Shown piece by piece: positions 24,546 to 37,537 of a stretch of DNA of 64,000 nucleotides; the stretch's first letter is position 1, and every line of letters starts with the position of its first letter. The position numbers and the translations under genes are program-made. The stretch spans positions 22,933,501 through 22,997,500 of the forward strand of contig JABWDB010000001.1 of assembly GCA_019614645.1 (NCBI GenBank), written 5' to 3'. The notes beneath the pieces are model-generated. The model was given only the letters and a program-made list of their open reading frames with translations, ran no database searches and was not told the origin of the DNA. The DNA is from Stratiolaelaps scimitus. Its lineage: Eukaryota > Arthropoda > Arachnida > Mesostigmata > Laelapidae.

Positions 24546-25924
24546 ATATAGGATGCAAAAATTAACACTGGTATTCTACCACACAAGGAGGTTATTGTGT
24601 GAGTGATCCGTTTCCTAGATATAGTACATTTGAATGGTACAAACATTTAAATCATTGTTTCCCCTCCTGTGCTTCTCTAGGTCAACGAATAAACATCAGA
24701 ACCACTCACATGGGCGCGTAAAATGCGTCCTCTAATTTCCAGTGTGCTGCGTTGTTTCCTATGCAATTCGTGCCATCGTTTTACTGCCTAACTATTTCCA
24801 TTACGGCTGTTATGCTACGCAGCATACGACGAAGTATACCGCGGAATAAGCACGCATGAGCAACATGCTACCATTCGACCAAGCAAAAAATGATCATTGT
24901 TTCGGAACTTGTACGCACTCACTTCAATGGGAAAAAAGGTGCTCAGGAGGAGCCAGAATAACAAGACGTAGTTCGTTTGAACAAATGGAACTCTTTTGAA
25001 TAAGGGAAAACAACGCTCGCTTTGGACCCTTTTCTCGCAGGTATTTTAGTAAATGCTTATTGCTTCCTTACTCCGCTTTCTCATGCGTTTTATGCTATTA
25101 TTCTAATGTTTCACTGCGCAGGCAGGCGGAAAGTTGGTAGTGCAAACGCCCGCTCGGGGGGGGGTGGCGTTGCAATGATTCCAAATAAAAAAAAGACGCT
25201 CCCAAATGTTTATTATTAGCAGAGCCACCAAGATACCGAATAGACCGAAGTAATTTTTTGGAGTTCGTAAAAAAGTATAGCTTTCTATGCTCAAAATACT
25301 CCCACAGCAATCCGTGATGCCATCTCTGTGCACTAAAAGGTTTTCCATTGAGTGCTCCACGACTGACTCTTAGTCTCATCTCCTTTAAGTTCCCGAATCT
25401 TCCCGATTCTCCTGCCGCCTGGCAGTACACAGACTTGGTCTAGGAGAGGACCCATGGCATGCATGAGCCGGTGCTGTACTTTTAGAAAATAAAGTCTATG
25501 TTCTCCATTTTGGGATCCTGAAGTGGTTGGACATGAACTTGACATCTATGAATGTAATCATCATCATCTTCTGTAATCCAATTGTTTCGTTTCGAAGTGG
25601 AGTATTGAAGCATTCATGGGTGATATATTATATTTTCGAAACCAGTTCAACCCATTGATGTTAGGTGTATTTTATTCAAGTTTAACTCGTATTTAAGATT
25701 TTATGCTGATTATCTAATTGATACCCCGGATATAGATAGAGCAGCAGTATCTGACCAGAGGAACGCGCTGTAAAATTCCACAAAATCCAACTGGCTAATT
25801 CCGGTGATGTGACATCTGAGTTAAATAGAACTGACGAATAATTCAATATATACATATACGTATATACGCAACCCACCTTTTTCCCCCCGTTGCCTTCGAG
25901 ACCTTGGGCGGGCACGGCCCTCTA

Positions 25925-26075
25925 ACTGCGAACTTCCTCGAAAGGGTTTACCATAGGTTGATCCGCGCCACCGGGGACAAGCGCGCAGGTTCTTTCCTTC
26001 TGCAGCGCCTGTCCCTCGCTGTGCAGAGGGGTAATGCCATCGCTTTCCTCGGGACATTGTCGACCTCAGCCCCCC
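25925..26075 (-). repeat. repeat C copy 2 (inverted relative to copy 1)
   Basis: The minus strand reads AAAGCGATGGCATTACCCCT, CTGCACAGCGAGGGACAGGC and GCTGCAGAAGGAAAGAACCTG, similar to copy 1. A run of G (C on the plus strand near 26071) borders it. Confidence 0.55.
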
Positions 26076-26428
26076 CCCCCCATAATCCTCAGAAATAATT
26101 CCTAACAACTGTTTGTTTGAATAAATCTATATAAGTATATTGCTATATCTGCTTTCGTAAGATGAATTACATCGGAACGCGAGAATGCAGGAGTAGCGAG
26201 GGCTCCACGGTGAGTATACCTCGAAGTGGAGGTTTCTACCTATGACGAAATACCTTAGAATATAATTCGAAAAATTACAACCTCAACAGAGAAAGTTCTT
26301 GATAAATAGTGTTTGATAAACAGTCAGTTCTACGTTAGCAGCTCAGTAAACTCGATCTGAAGTAATGAAACGACGAAAACAGAGAACGCGTCATTAACCC
26401 AACAATTGCACACATTTTATTTTCAGTA

Positions 26429-26435
<7 letters not shown>

Positions 26436-26469
<34 letters not shown>
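26436..26469. repeat. (TA)n microsatellite
   Basis: This is an uninterrupted TA run of about 33 nt in intergenic DNA. Confidence 0.95.
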
Positions 26470-26471
<2 letters not shown>

Positions 26472-29400
26472 CTTAGAATGGTGTCTGTCGTAAAGACAAT
26501 CGTTATCAAAATTCGTACTACGCTCGTAAAATTTCGCATCAGCTGTCAGCTTTCCACCGCGATCGTCGTCACTGTTCAGTGTTTCACCTATTTCATTTAC
26601 GTTCGTTTTCCGTGTTTGCGGTTTAACCACCCTTCTTGTTGTCATCAGTATAATGTTGTCATTTTTATTATATTTATTAGTTTCATTATTTCTTAATCAT
26701 GATAATGATTATTATTGTTACTGTTATCATTGTTGATGGTATTTGTATACTAAATCTATTTCTGTCTATCATAGCCCACGTATGTGGGATAGTTTACACA
26801 GTATCGTCGCCTTTTTCGAGTCACGTCTGCTACGCTTGTCGTTGTTGTTGTTATTGTGTGTAGCAGTTATACCATGGTTTTTCAGCAAGTTTCCTCATGC
26901 TTTAATTGTTGTTGTTGTTATAATTGTTATCATAATCTGTGTTATATTAATACACATTCGCTTCTATTGCACATTCCCTACGTTGTACAACACGGAAAAG
27001 TCGTGTTATCTTCAACACCCTTGTTTCTCTTCTATATTCAGTGTCTCCCATAGGGAGGGGCTTCGAACACATATGGCCACGGTCCACCCCCTAGCCTCTA
27101 TGGGGATTCACACGTTAGAGATATGTCACACATCTATTTCGTACAATTAAAACCCTTTACCGACAAGCTAGCCGCTAAGATTCGCGAGCTTCCATTTAAG
27201 TCGTTGCTCTGCGTAAGGTAACAACAAAACGTATGTGCGATGCTGTTGCTATAGGACTGAGCGTAGTAATTCGTATAACGTGAATCAACGGTAAGTACGG
27301 AACGACGTTATTAATTGAATAATACGGCGAATAATTTCTAAGATAATTAGAGGACACAACGAGTTTATCCGCGTGCTGTATAATCGTTCAAATGTAAATA
27401 ATATGAACACTCTATACGTGCCGACGTATGTGTCACTATTGCTGCAGAGAGTTGGACGCAATAAGTCGGGTTTTTTTTGGGTGCGACAGGTAATTAATAC
27501 GTTATCGTTAGGCGCTACTAGAGACAAGTTGTTTATTTTCATATTCATAATTGTTGTTGTTGTGGACAGCGATTTTGTGCATCAATTATCCCTCTCTCTC
27601 TCTTTATTATTTGCCTGTTCCCGACTGACCAATTGAACGCTCGAAAACTGTCAACGACAGGGGACACCAACGCCCTTCTCTCTGGCCAAAAAAAGGACGC
27701 GATCCCTTATTTCGACTCAAACGCAAGCCGGCCGCAACCTTTTAACTTTCTCCACTCTTACCGTCACATATATAAGCTGGATTATATTCTCCTTTACTAA
27801 CCCAAAGAGTATCCTTACATTGTTATTTTCCTGGTCAGTCCCCACACGGCTATTTACTAACTATTGTATTATAGTTGACCGAAGCAAAGATACGAATCAC
27901 GCCTCATTTCGTAAAGATCGGCTAGCTGACAACACCTAATCTCCTTGCCCTTAGGGATTACCCGTTAATCTGACCAATTTCTAAGTCAGTGCTATCTCGT
28001 CGAACCGAGCGTTGGAGATAATTCGTAGGTTGCACACCTTTTCGTGACCTTCAAAGGTTTATCAATATGATAAGTAAGTAGTAGTAGTAATAGTGGTATT
28101 AATTATAGTCCACACCGGTGGTTTTCGGGCACAGCAAAGATAGAAGTTGTGAATTCGCCGTTTTCGGGTGCTGCCATTGCATTATATAATATATCTGGCT
28201 CGTTAGCTCTTCTGAATCATATGGTCGCTATCCTGTATACTTTTATATCTGAGAAATAATAAATACACAATATTATACACATGGAGGGCTCGGAACCATT
28301 CGAGGTCGGTCGACTGCATTGCAGTCAAACATGATCACTCATTGCCTTTGGTTCACCTGTTTCATCTAACTCTCCCTCTCTCTCTATCTCTCTCCCACTT
28401 TGCGGTATGAAACTAAAAATAAAGAGCTACGAAATAACAGAGCGCGAATGTATCTCGTAGGTTTTCCTATCAATGTATATATATATATATGGTCAATCTT
28501 GTTACACGATTCATGGGGAGTATAGGTCTGGGTACACACGACAGAGCAGTCCATCACCCGCATTCAGAGATAAACCGGGAGTTGGGTGGATGGTTCCATA
28601 TCATCTATATGTATAGTGGCACACAGGCGCCCTAGTCAAACGTACAATCTCTCATCACGATCTCAATCACATGGGACGTCTGAAGAGCGGTCACCCGCTT
28701 TGAGTCAATGTGCACTCGAATTCATCGCGTCATCTTCCAGTCGTTGTCGGTCATGACAATCATTCAGCCAGTATCGCCGCACACGTACTTCAAACAGTCA
28801 CTTTTTTTGACTTTGTTTAGCCTTTGTTTTTTGAGGACGGCGTCACATTCGGTTGATTCAGTTGCTGTTGTTATATCATTGTCTTCAATAGTATTGTTAC
28901 TGTTACTGTCCACTGGTGATGTACACATAGATGATGTTTATTTCATAATGAATAATTGTAGTGACACATATACAACTGACCGACGCGGCGGCCGTTGTCA
29001 GCGATGTTAACATTTCGCTAACGAGTGAGTGTAGTAGCCGTGCATGCATACATTTAATGACATAGGTTTTGTATATATATATATATAATAATTATATCAT
29101 AGATACATAAGGAGAGATTTATCTAGATGTGTGTGTGTGTAGTTGTGTATATATGTATTGTATATATAGATATATTATTAATTCGTCGCTTTCTTTTTAT
29201 TTCTCATTAATTACACTCATAGTAATTATCGTAAAACTGCGCGCCTTACACACACTCCACAGTGGACGAGGTATGGGACGATGAAATATGGACGTCATAT
29301 TGATTTTTTTTCATCATTTACCAGCAGCTGCAGCAGCAGCAGCATCATGATCTATGATTATTCGTTTCATCCCAACCCTTCTAAGTAGCTTGTTCTCGCA

Positions 29401-31147
29401 ACTATCAGAGCCAACGAACAGCAATCGCACGGACGGCAAATGAAAACAATGAACATTGTACGAACGAGAAGATGTGGATCAGTGGAGAAGTAGCTTGATT
29501 AGGCAGGGAGTCGCTAGGTAGACTTGGTTCCCCGGTAAGTCGTCCCTGTTACAACCTTCGTAGGACTCAACGCCTCATACGAGTATATATACTCGATACG
29601 TATTTCGGCTCGTACACATCGATTCAATTTCTACCCCCTAGCTTGCTTACCTGAGCTTTAAAGCATCAATAGTCGTTAGCCATTTTGTTGTTACGAGTGC
29701 GACTTCGCGGTACTTGCGTGTGTGTGTGTGTGTGTCTCCATAATTTTTGTTCAAACACATGTATGTTTTTTTTTATTATGTTTTGTTCTCGAACTGCGTA
29801 AGGAATTTAGATACTGAACTCTAATATCTGATCTCTGACGATTGCTGACGACCAAATTGTGTCTGGTGGCTAGAACTAAATGGCAATGCGATTAGATCGT
29901 GTTTTTCATAATTATTCGTAAGCTGATTATCTATCATGGTAAACGCGCAAGTCGCACTTACACATTGTGCAGCGTTACCAGCGTGAGTTCCCTTGCGCAT
30001 TTCAATGAAGCATGTGAACGGTTTGACGCTTATTTGTGTGGGCATTTCAGTTGTTTGTTTTTTTTTGGACGCAAAATCTGTTCAGGTCGGCTGCAGGTAA
30101 TGATTGCAATTGTTACAATTGCCACAGTGTTTCCCTGACACCATCGGTATAGAGCAATTGTTCGTCTATGGACGTCAACCCATCAGTATTTCATGCAGCC
30201 GTCGATACATACGACTGATGCGAGAGATATTGTGATGTTCTTCCGGTCTCGCTGTCATCGTGATTCGATCTGAGTGGAGAGGGGTTGCCGTTGTCAATGT
30301 GTTATTATTATATTATTATTATTGTCATTACACTTCGATGATTACTGTCATTGTGACTGCAGTATAATTATAGCACCTTGCGGTTTGGATCGGAGTGGGG
30401 CGAGGTGTGAATCCTCTTTATCTGTTCGGGTGTCCCGATGCTCTCGCATCGACGATTTCATGCTCAATCGAACAGCATTGCACATTGTCCATTGTTCAAG
30501 TTCACGTCAATTGTTGCCTCTTGAACACGTTATCCCGTACAGAGGATGATGTTGCTGCTGCTGGTGTTGTTGTTGTCGTCAATCAACGGCGACAGGGGGT
30601 GTTAGGCAGAGTTCGACACGGCCCTGTTCCACACTGGGAGGGTAAAATATTGCACTGATAATATGCTGCTGTGAAATGGGACGATTCTCCTTTCCGCATT
30701 TCAGTGCAGACCGGCGCTACTTTGCTCGTATCGACCATTCGAAGTAGCCTCGCCTATTAACATTCACTTCACCGTATCGCCATTGTGGACGGGCCACGTT
30801 CACTGGCAATTGGCTGCATACGGTACCTGCCAACGGGTCGTTTGTTGTTGTATCTAGCATAAAGTCTTTAGCAATAACAACAAGCTGGTGTTAAAAATCG
30901 ATTTGTTAAATAGTAATTAAACACATTATCATAATAATAGCTCTATGTACCGAAACGGTGAAGCGTTTGGTTCGCGAAGAGGTGGGCAAACGTCAATATA
31001 TAAAATTGAAATGAGAAGAATCGAATAGAAACTAGAATTGACGTGATAATAATAAGAATAATACGAAGTCGATCGTAATAACGCATTAGCAAGAGTAACA
31101 ATATAGATTTGCAGTTGCAATTCCAATATTGCTGGTATGATACTAAT

Positions 31148-31172
31148 CATTATTATTATAATAATAATAATG
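31148..31172. repeat. (ATT)n/(AAT)n inverted microsatellite
   Basis: ATTATTATTAT followed directly by AATAATAATAAT forms a perfect palindrome-like structure, similar to that at 24.5 kb. Confidence 0.85.
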
Positions 31173-33154
31173 GGGCTATTTTGCCATGTCACTAATTTCA
31201 TAATAGCAAGTCAATTATTTTTTTGTAAATGTGTGTTTGTGTATTGTATTGTGTATATATATATATATATCATATTAGAACATCATTATGTATAAGTCAT
31301 CCAGCGGCCGAACGTCCGAACATCTGAGCATAGCCTGTGCAGCAATGTCTGTTGTTTTTTAAACATCACAGTCACTTACAATCCGCTAAATAATCAGGAG
31401 AATCAATCAGTTGTATCGAGTTCGTATCCATGTTGTTTGCTCCTCGTGGCGCGTACTTGATGATGTCGTTATCGCCCCGATATCTGGGAGAGGGTCAATG
31501 CCACGCGTAGCCTTCATCCATTTATTCTCGGTGCTTTCCAGCCTCTGATGTCAACATTCGTTCTCTAGTGTTTCAGGAGTGTTTGTCGTACTGACTTACG
31601 GTCTCTGTTCGACTCTCGCCTCGCTAATTCGGAGTGATCTGTCCTTTAATAGGTTGTGATCATGGTGATGCTGGTAATCTCCATTGTGGTTAATTATCGA
31701 TCTTCTCCGTAAACCAGACCTCCGTCGCCTCAGCACCTCCGGCACAATCGCCCTCCCTCCGACTGTGACTTCGTCTTCTGTTATTACGAACATTTGGGAG
31801 CAGTGAGAGCGTGCTGGCTAGAGCGGACGAGCTGTTACGGCGTTGTGTACGGCTGGTATCGTAGAGTTGGACATCACCGACAGCGATTGGTCTAACCGCA
31901 TTTGCACAGTTGCCATTAGCAGCTCCCAATTTGAGGGGTTACAAACGTACGTCACTGGCCTGCAAAGAAGCAGTCCGTCCTCCATCCCACAGGATCCACC
32001 CATTGACAGCAGACACAGCCTCATCGTAATTTCAGCACCCGCCTTCGGCGTCTCAGCACTTCGACAACAACTCGTCCCTCATTCGCCTATGTGATTTCTG
32101 TGTTTCCATTTATTTCCACCCCTTCTGAATATCATATGTAACGTTCATCATCATCACCATCATCGCCATCGTAATCATCACCAGTATTATTATTATGTAC
32201 AAATATCACAGAACTGCCCGGCGTGTTTCGTCTGCTGCAACCGATCATGTTTACTATTGTGGATGTTACTCGACAAGAGATTAGTTCCTTTTCAGCTTAT
32301 TATTATTATTATTACGATTATTATTATTGTTATTATGCCATCACTTTTGTGCTCCTCGTTGCATTTGTTTTTATATCACCTCGTTCACCGGAACGATCAA
32401 TCTGTCACGTGTTTACAAAAAAAAAAAAACAGTCATATGTAAGATTTGTTATAACAAAATTATCATTTCCTATAATCTAATCGTCTTTATGCACCTGAGA
32501 CGTACACACGCTGATCTACCGCGTACGCGAATTGATATTTGCGAGCAGCATGTCGCTTAGCCAACTCGTCCCGAGCTGTTATCGAGGTGAAACTAGCCGC
32601 CAGTGGACGCCATCATTACCAAAAACGAATTGCTCACTAATCATTATATCGTCGTATAAATTTAGACAACTATATATCTATCATATGTTTAATAATGTTT
32701 CTGCTGTACTGTGACGGCGTCACGCAAAAAATGTCCACTGCATCTAAATCCCCCTGAGCCGATGGCACGTATGCTTACGTAGTAAGTCTCAGCGTGTATG
32801 CGTCGTCCGCATCATTTACAGACACCGGGTTCTTCATCATCACATATCGTTGTTGTGTTTTTTCCGATTCATGTCTCGACTGTGTATCTCTACCACTCGA
32901 AATGTCATGTAAAAATGCCTCTTTTTCGGGGCCTTGCGAGGTAAGCATAATATTGAACAACATATTATATAATAATTGGTCCTATACACCGATTTAGTAG
33001 AGCGTTGTAGTGTAAGTTGATTGAGTTGTTGTTTGGATGTGTTCCTTTGTGCTTATGTTTGTTCATTTGAATAAGATGTATTTTGTTACACAGATCGGTT
33101 GGTTGGCTGACTCGACCGTGTGCTTTCGCATAGATTCGAGTCGCCCGAATACGT

Positions 33155-33155
<1 letters not shown>

Positions 33156-33189
<34 letters not shown>
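33156..33189. repeat. (TA)n microsatellite in the Evi5 3' region
   Basis: This TA run of about 34 nt lies 67 bp beyond the Evi5 stop codon, so it probably falls in the 3'UTR as (UA)n. Confidence 0.9.
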
Positions 33190-33195
<6 letters not shown>

Positions 33196-33255
33196 TGTAT
33201 AGGACATAAATTTTGTCAACTGCTATCGTGTTGTTGTTGTTGTCGCATTGCGCGC

Positions 33256-33485
33256 CTACGAGGCGGTTGCGGGTGCCGGGCTGTTGATATTGTTAAGATT
33301 GAGGGCGTTATTCAGATTGAGCGGTGCGGACTGTGTCGAATGCGCGTGAGTAACACTCAGAGCGGTCGCACTGGGAAATGGAGGAACGACGCCGGTTGTC
33401 GGCGTTGTCACCGTGGACGTCACAACCGATGACGGATTCGACGGGGTTAACGTGAGCGGCTCGACACTCGGCGAGAGGTCGACAC
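33256..33485 (-). CDS. Evi5: Evi5 terminal coding exon J (Ser/Thr/Pro/Asn-rich C-terminus and stop)
   Basis: It completes the split Gly codon and encodes VDLSPSVEPLTLTPSNPSSVVTSTVTTP... ending in a run of Asn/Ala/Ser and the stop codon TAG (33258-33256). The acceptor is tttcag at 33487-33486. The tail is low complexity and has no conserved counterpart that I recognise, as expected for EVI5 C-termini. The nearest minus-strand AATAAA that I see downstream is about 1.1 kb away near 32110, so the 3'UTR end is not fixed. Confidence 0.8.
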
Positions 33486-36400
33486 CTGAAATCATCGGTG
33501 CAGAAGAAGAGGACGATATTGTTAGGCGTTAATGCCGAGTGGCTACACTACAAACTCATGAATCGGTCAGTTAAGAGAGAACAATCCGTTGAGAGCGGCG
33601 AATGGGTGCTCATCGATCATTACCACAGTGGTAGTGGTAATAATAATAATGAGTGGTAATATCGATGATAATAATAATAATCATATTTGAGACAACTGCT
33701 ATCTGTAGCAGTGTGCAGAGGGAATACTACTTCCATCATTGAGTCAATGGGATAGTCGTTACAGAGTTTATACAACCAGGAGAAGTCGTTCTTATTACAA
33801 TACGCGTTTGCTAGGTACAATTGCTGTCTGACTGTCAATGAAAAGAAATAATAATAATAATGAGGAGATATGAGAGTTATATTCAATATGTAAATTGCCA
33901 TGACAGCTCACAACAATGGCAAACACAGATTTATGATTCTATGAATTCTACTCCCATGCAACTTGTCGAAGATCATTGGAACACGTATATAAGTGGCCCG
34001 CCTCTGACCTTCAACGCCCTGCGGCAAGGTCATCGGGCGAGTTCGATTCTCTTAAATCCTGGTAACGAAATTGGCACTTATTATCGAGATTGGCACTTGC
34101 GTCTTCATCCTCCCAGTAGGAGGCAAGCAACGGTGAGAACAACAGAATAATCGATTTGACCAACCTCGCGGGGGCCTATTTTCTGTCCTTATACAGCAGA
34201 AGGAATTGTTGACCCGTATATGTCAGCGGCGCTAACGAGTTCCACTCGATGTCACAAATCCACTAAACAATACAACCCTTTGCTTTATGACCTTTATTAA
34301 GATTAGTGGGACACGATAAGCATCTACTATTTATTATAAGGGCTCTAGTTTCTCAGTCTCTCTTCAAATACTACCACAAGGCGCAACATTGCCTGTGACA
34401 CGGTGAGGATCAAATGACCAAACGAAATTCAGCCCGACATAAATTAACATACGCACACATTGACGGGACCCATGCAATCACAGTGATTCCACCACTTACC
34501 CAATTGTAACAGCTGCTCAGTGATGCTCTCTTCCGATACAGTGTTCGATCCGAGATTGAAGTCACATGGCGTCGAGCTGCCAGACTGCGAGCTCTTTGAT
34601 GTCGCCTTAGGCATGCTCAGAGCGGAATTCAGCTGCTTGTTGATTATCTTAAGACGGAGCACCTGGTCGTCGAATTCAACGGGGCAAACAATTAAATCAA
34701 TATGATGAACTCGCACTTATAATTGACACTTTCTAGCCATAGCTTGAGACAGTCGCATTCTCATGGAGTGTCACCTCTCGGGTACATGCAACGCTTGCAT
34801 GCGTGAAATAAGCATTATACTTATACAACGCAGTCAAATCAAGATGTACTTCTACGGCTACATCTACTCTTGGTACCGCTACTGCTGTTTAAGGCGCTAA
34901 GGCATTAGCTATTGCAGACTACTATATCTCGTGCACGATGCTGTCTGGACTTCGTCCAAACCGATGCGCATATATGTACGCGGGTAGCAATGCGTATATG
35001 ACACACAAGCATGCAGTAGACAAGCAAGAATATGGTGAGTCTTTTCAAGCTGTCCCAGTCATCGGACCGGCAGCTAGTAGAATTCATCGTAGGCTCTTAG
35101 GACAAGATTTTTGGATTGGTCGGAACTTCGGAAAATACAGGCATGCGATTGGATTCAACATCAGTGGGTAAGTGGGAGAGGCCAGCGTTTATGAGAGGCG
35201 CTAAGCCTATGCTATGCAAGGCCGTTGGCTAGCGAGTATTATCTGGTAAGTCGCTTGCTCTTAGATTATTTCCAGCGTTCTATCAGCCGTCTCATCAACG
35301 GTATGGTGATGCAGATGATGGTAGCCCACTGTATAATTTTTATAATGTACATACATACATACATATACATATATGTACATATATAGAGAGAGAGCGCGCG
35401 CGAAGTTAACACATTTACACACGTATGTGGCGAAAGAAGTAACGGAATAATTCGGCAGAACACCAAGCAGTACCGATTATGAGGCACCGCCAGAGCAGAC
35501 AAGGAACGAGGAACACGGAATGCAAGCACAACATCAATCAAAAAGCGGATAGGGATATATTGACAGGTTGACTAGTTGACGAAGATCAATCAATCAATCA
35601 ATCAAAAACTGTTGAATGTTTGATTCCCTTTTGCATCTAAGCAGCTCCCTTACATGTTATTATCCGGATTTCCGGGCGCGCTTTCTCTTTCGGTGCCACC
35701 TCTCTCTCGCGGCGACCGTTTTTCGACGAAAACGCATACAGCCCTTTTGATGAGAGTTTGTATGCGGATGCGCGAAGTTAAGTAGTTGCTGTATATATTC
35801 TCAGCGCTTCCTCTTTTGCTTTTTTTTTTCGTTTGATTTTCGTCTAATCAATACTATCACGAGCACCCACATCTCTCGACGACAAACATCATCACAGGCG
35901 CGCACGCACGTGGCCCTGCTTGTGGATCTGGTTGCTGCCTCTTTCGAAAGGTGAGAGGCTTCGATCACCGTGATGGGGCTCATCCCGAAGGGGACCCGCT
36001 CGAGGTAGCCTCTTGCGCATGGAAAGTTCGTAGTATCGTGTGCTTGCTAGACGACTTGCACCACTTGGCGCTCTGCTCGACTTTGCTTTTTTATCTCGTC
36101 ACGAGGTTTGCCTAAAACGTACCAGGCTCCCAGCCCGCCGGTGTTAGCGGCGAGAACACCAGCAGGTTGGAGGCCACTTGCTTGTTATTCAGATCGAGCT
36201 GGAAGCCTGACCGCTGCGCAGACGTAGTTACCGTCCGTAGCCCGATGCAGCAGCGATGCAAAGGGCAGCCAAAACAACACAGACAAACACAACAAGAAGG
36301 AGAAAGAGAGAGAGAGAGAGAGAAGAGATAAATATGAATAATATGGTAGACTCGATGGACCGGCAGTTCTGGCCCATAGCTGAAGGCTTGTAGATAGATT

Positions 36401-37501
36401 TCTCATTGCTGGTCTTCAAACTCCCATAATACTGCTACTCGCAATTTGATCACGGGCATAGAGAAACTTCATTCCCAAGCAGGAAAGCCAAGAAGGCTAA
36501 TTGCAGCTCCCTCAACTACAGCCTTGTAGATTCAAAGGACTTCATTCATCGCTCCAGATCTGAGCAGCTTACAGTAAGCAGCACCCTTAGTCAAACGCCT
36601 CCTCAGGGACGGACACTCTCGTATGCAGCGCAATGACAATGATGACGTATTCGGCGTTTCAAGTTGTCTCTCAGCTCCTTATATCATAGCATTGTAACAG
36701 CAATACTATAGCAGCAAATGAGAAGATCGTCCCGTAGTTCTACAGTGACTTCATATGGAGAATTCGAAACGGCGTAGCTTACCAATCCGACACGTGCTTC
36801 ACGTCAAGCCACGTTCCTCGTGGACAATCTAAGTAGGTCAAGCACAAAAATCCCTCTTGGGATACTTAAAGGGTGATATCAAGAGATTAACGATTTTCAT
36901 CTCATCTTCTAGGCGTCTCCTATATGGTTGCACCCAAGCCCAATCAGATGGACAATTTGAAGCTAACTTCAATGGCGGTATATCGATATCCAACCAAAAC
37001 GAATATTGACAAATCGGAAACCACGACGTGGGGCGGGCTGACAGCGCAGCTCGAGGAGAAAAATGAATTCAAATATAGTTATTTATTCACATAAACCTGT
37101 CGATGTAAACAGCAATTGTAGGATAGCGAATTCTAGAGACGTCCGAGGCCCCGTCGTGCTACGGGGACAAATGCTATGAAAAGCAGAAGCCCTAAAAAAG
37201 GCCCGATCTCCTCGGCGTAGATTTAGCCCTATGGAAAATTGACTGACGACCAATCCGTTATCCAAAAATATTAATCGAATCCCGATATAGCTTGCCCTTT
37301 CCCCGGCATTGCTGAAATCCAAAGCCAGACAGGCAAAGAGAGAGAGAGAGAGATAGTGTGAAGTAATAAGGTATATAAGTTTACAAACACGTATCTGTAT
37401 ATAAGAGTACGGGATAATGATATAATAGATGTATATATATATATGTGTATGGCAAGTTCTGGCAATTTGCAAATGCTGTTGTTCCTGCTGCTGCAGATAG
37501 G

Positions 37502-37537
<36 letters not shown>

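Larger units (their letters stand above)
20590..33155. other. long AT-rich intergenic stretch
   Basis: No gene is recognised. It contains the inverted pair of repeat C, a GC-rich segment at about 22.8-23.35 kb, the hairpin at 23.62 kb, and from 24.4 kb onward unusually frequent AAT/ATT and TTG/GTT triplet runs (24.5, 26.65, 26.9, 30.3, 31.1, 32.3 kb). Confidence 0.5.

Noticed and set aside
34020..34065. tRNA-like GGCGAGTTCGATTCTC near 34.04 kb
   Set aside because: Isolated B-box-like word without a foldable tRNA.
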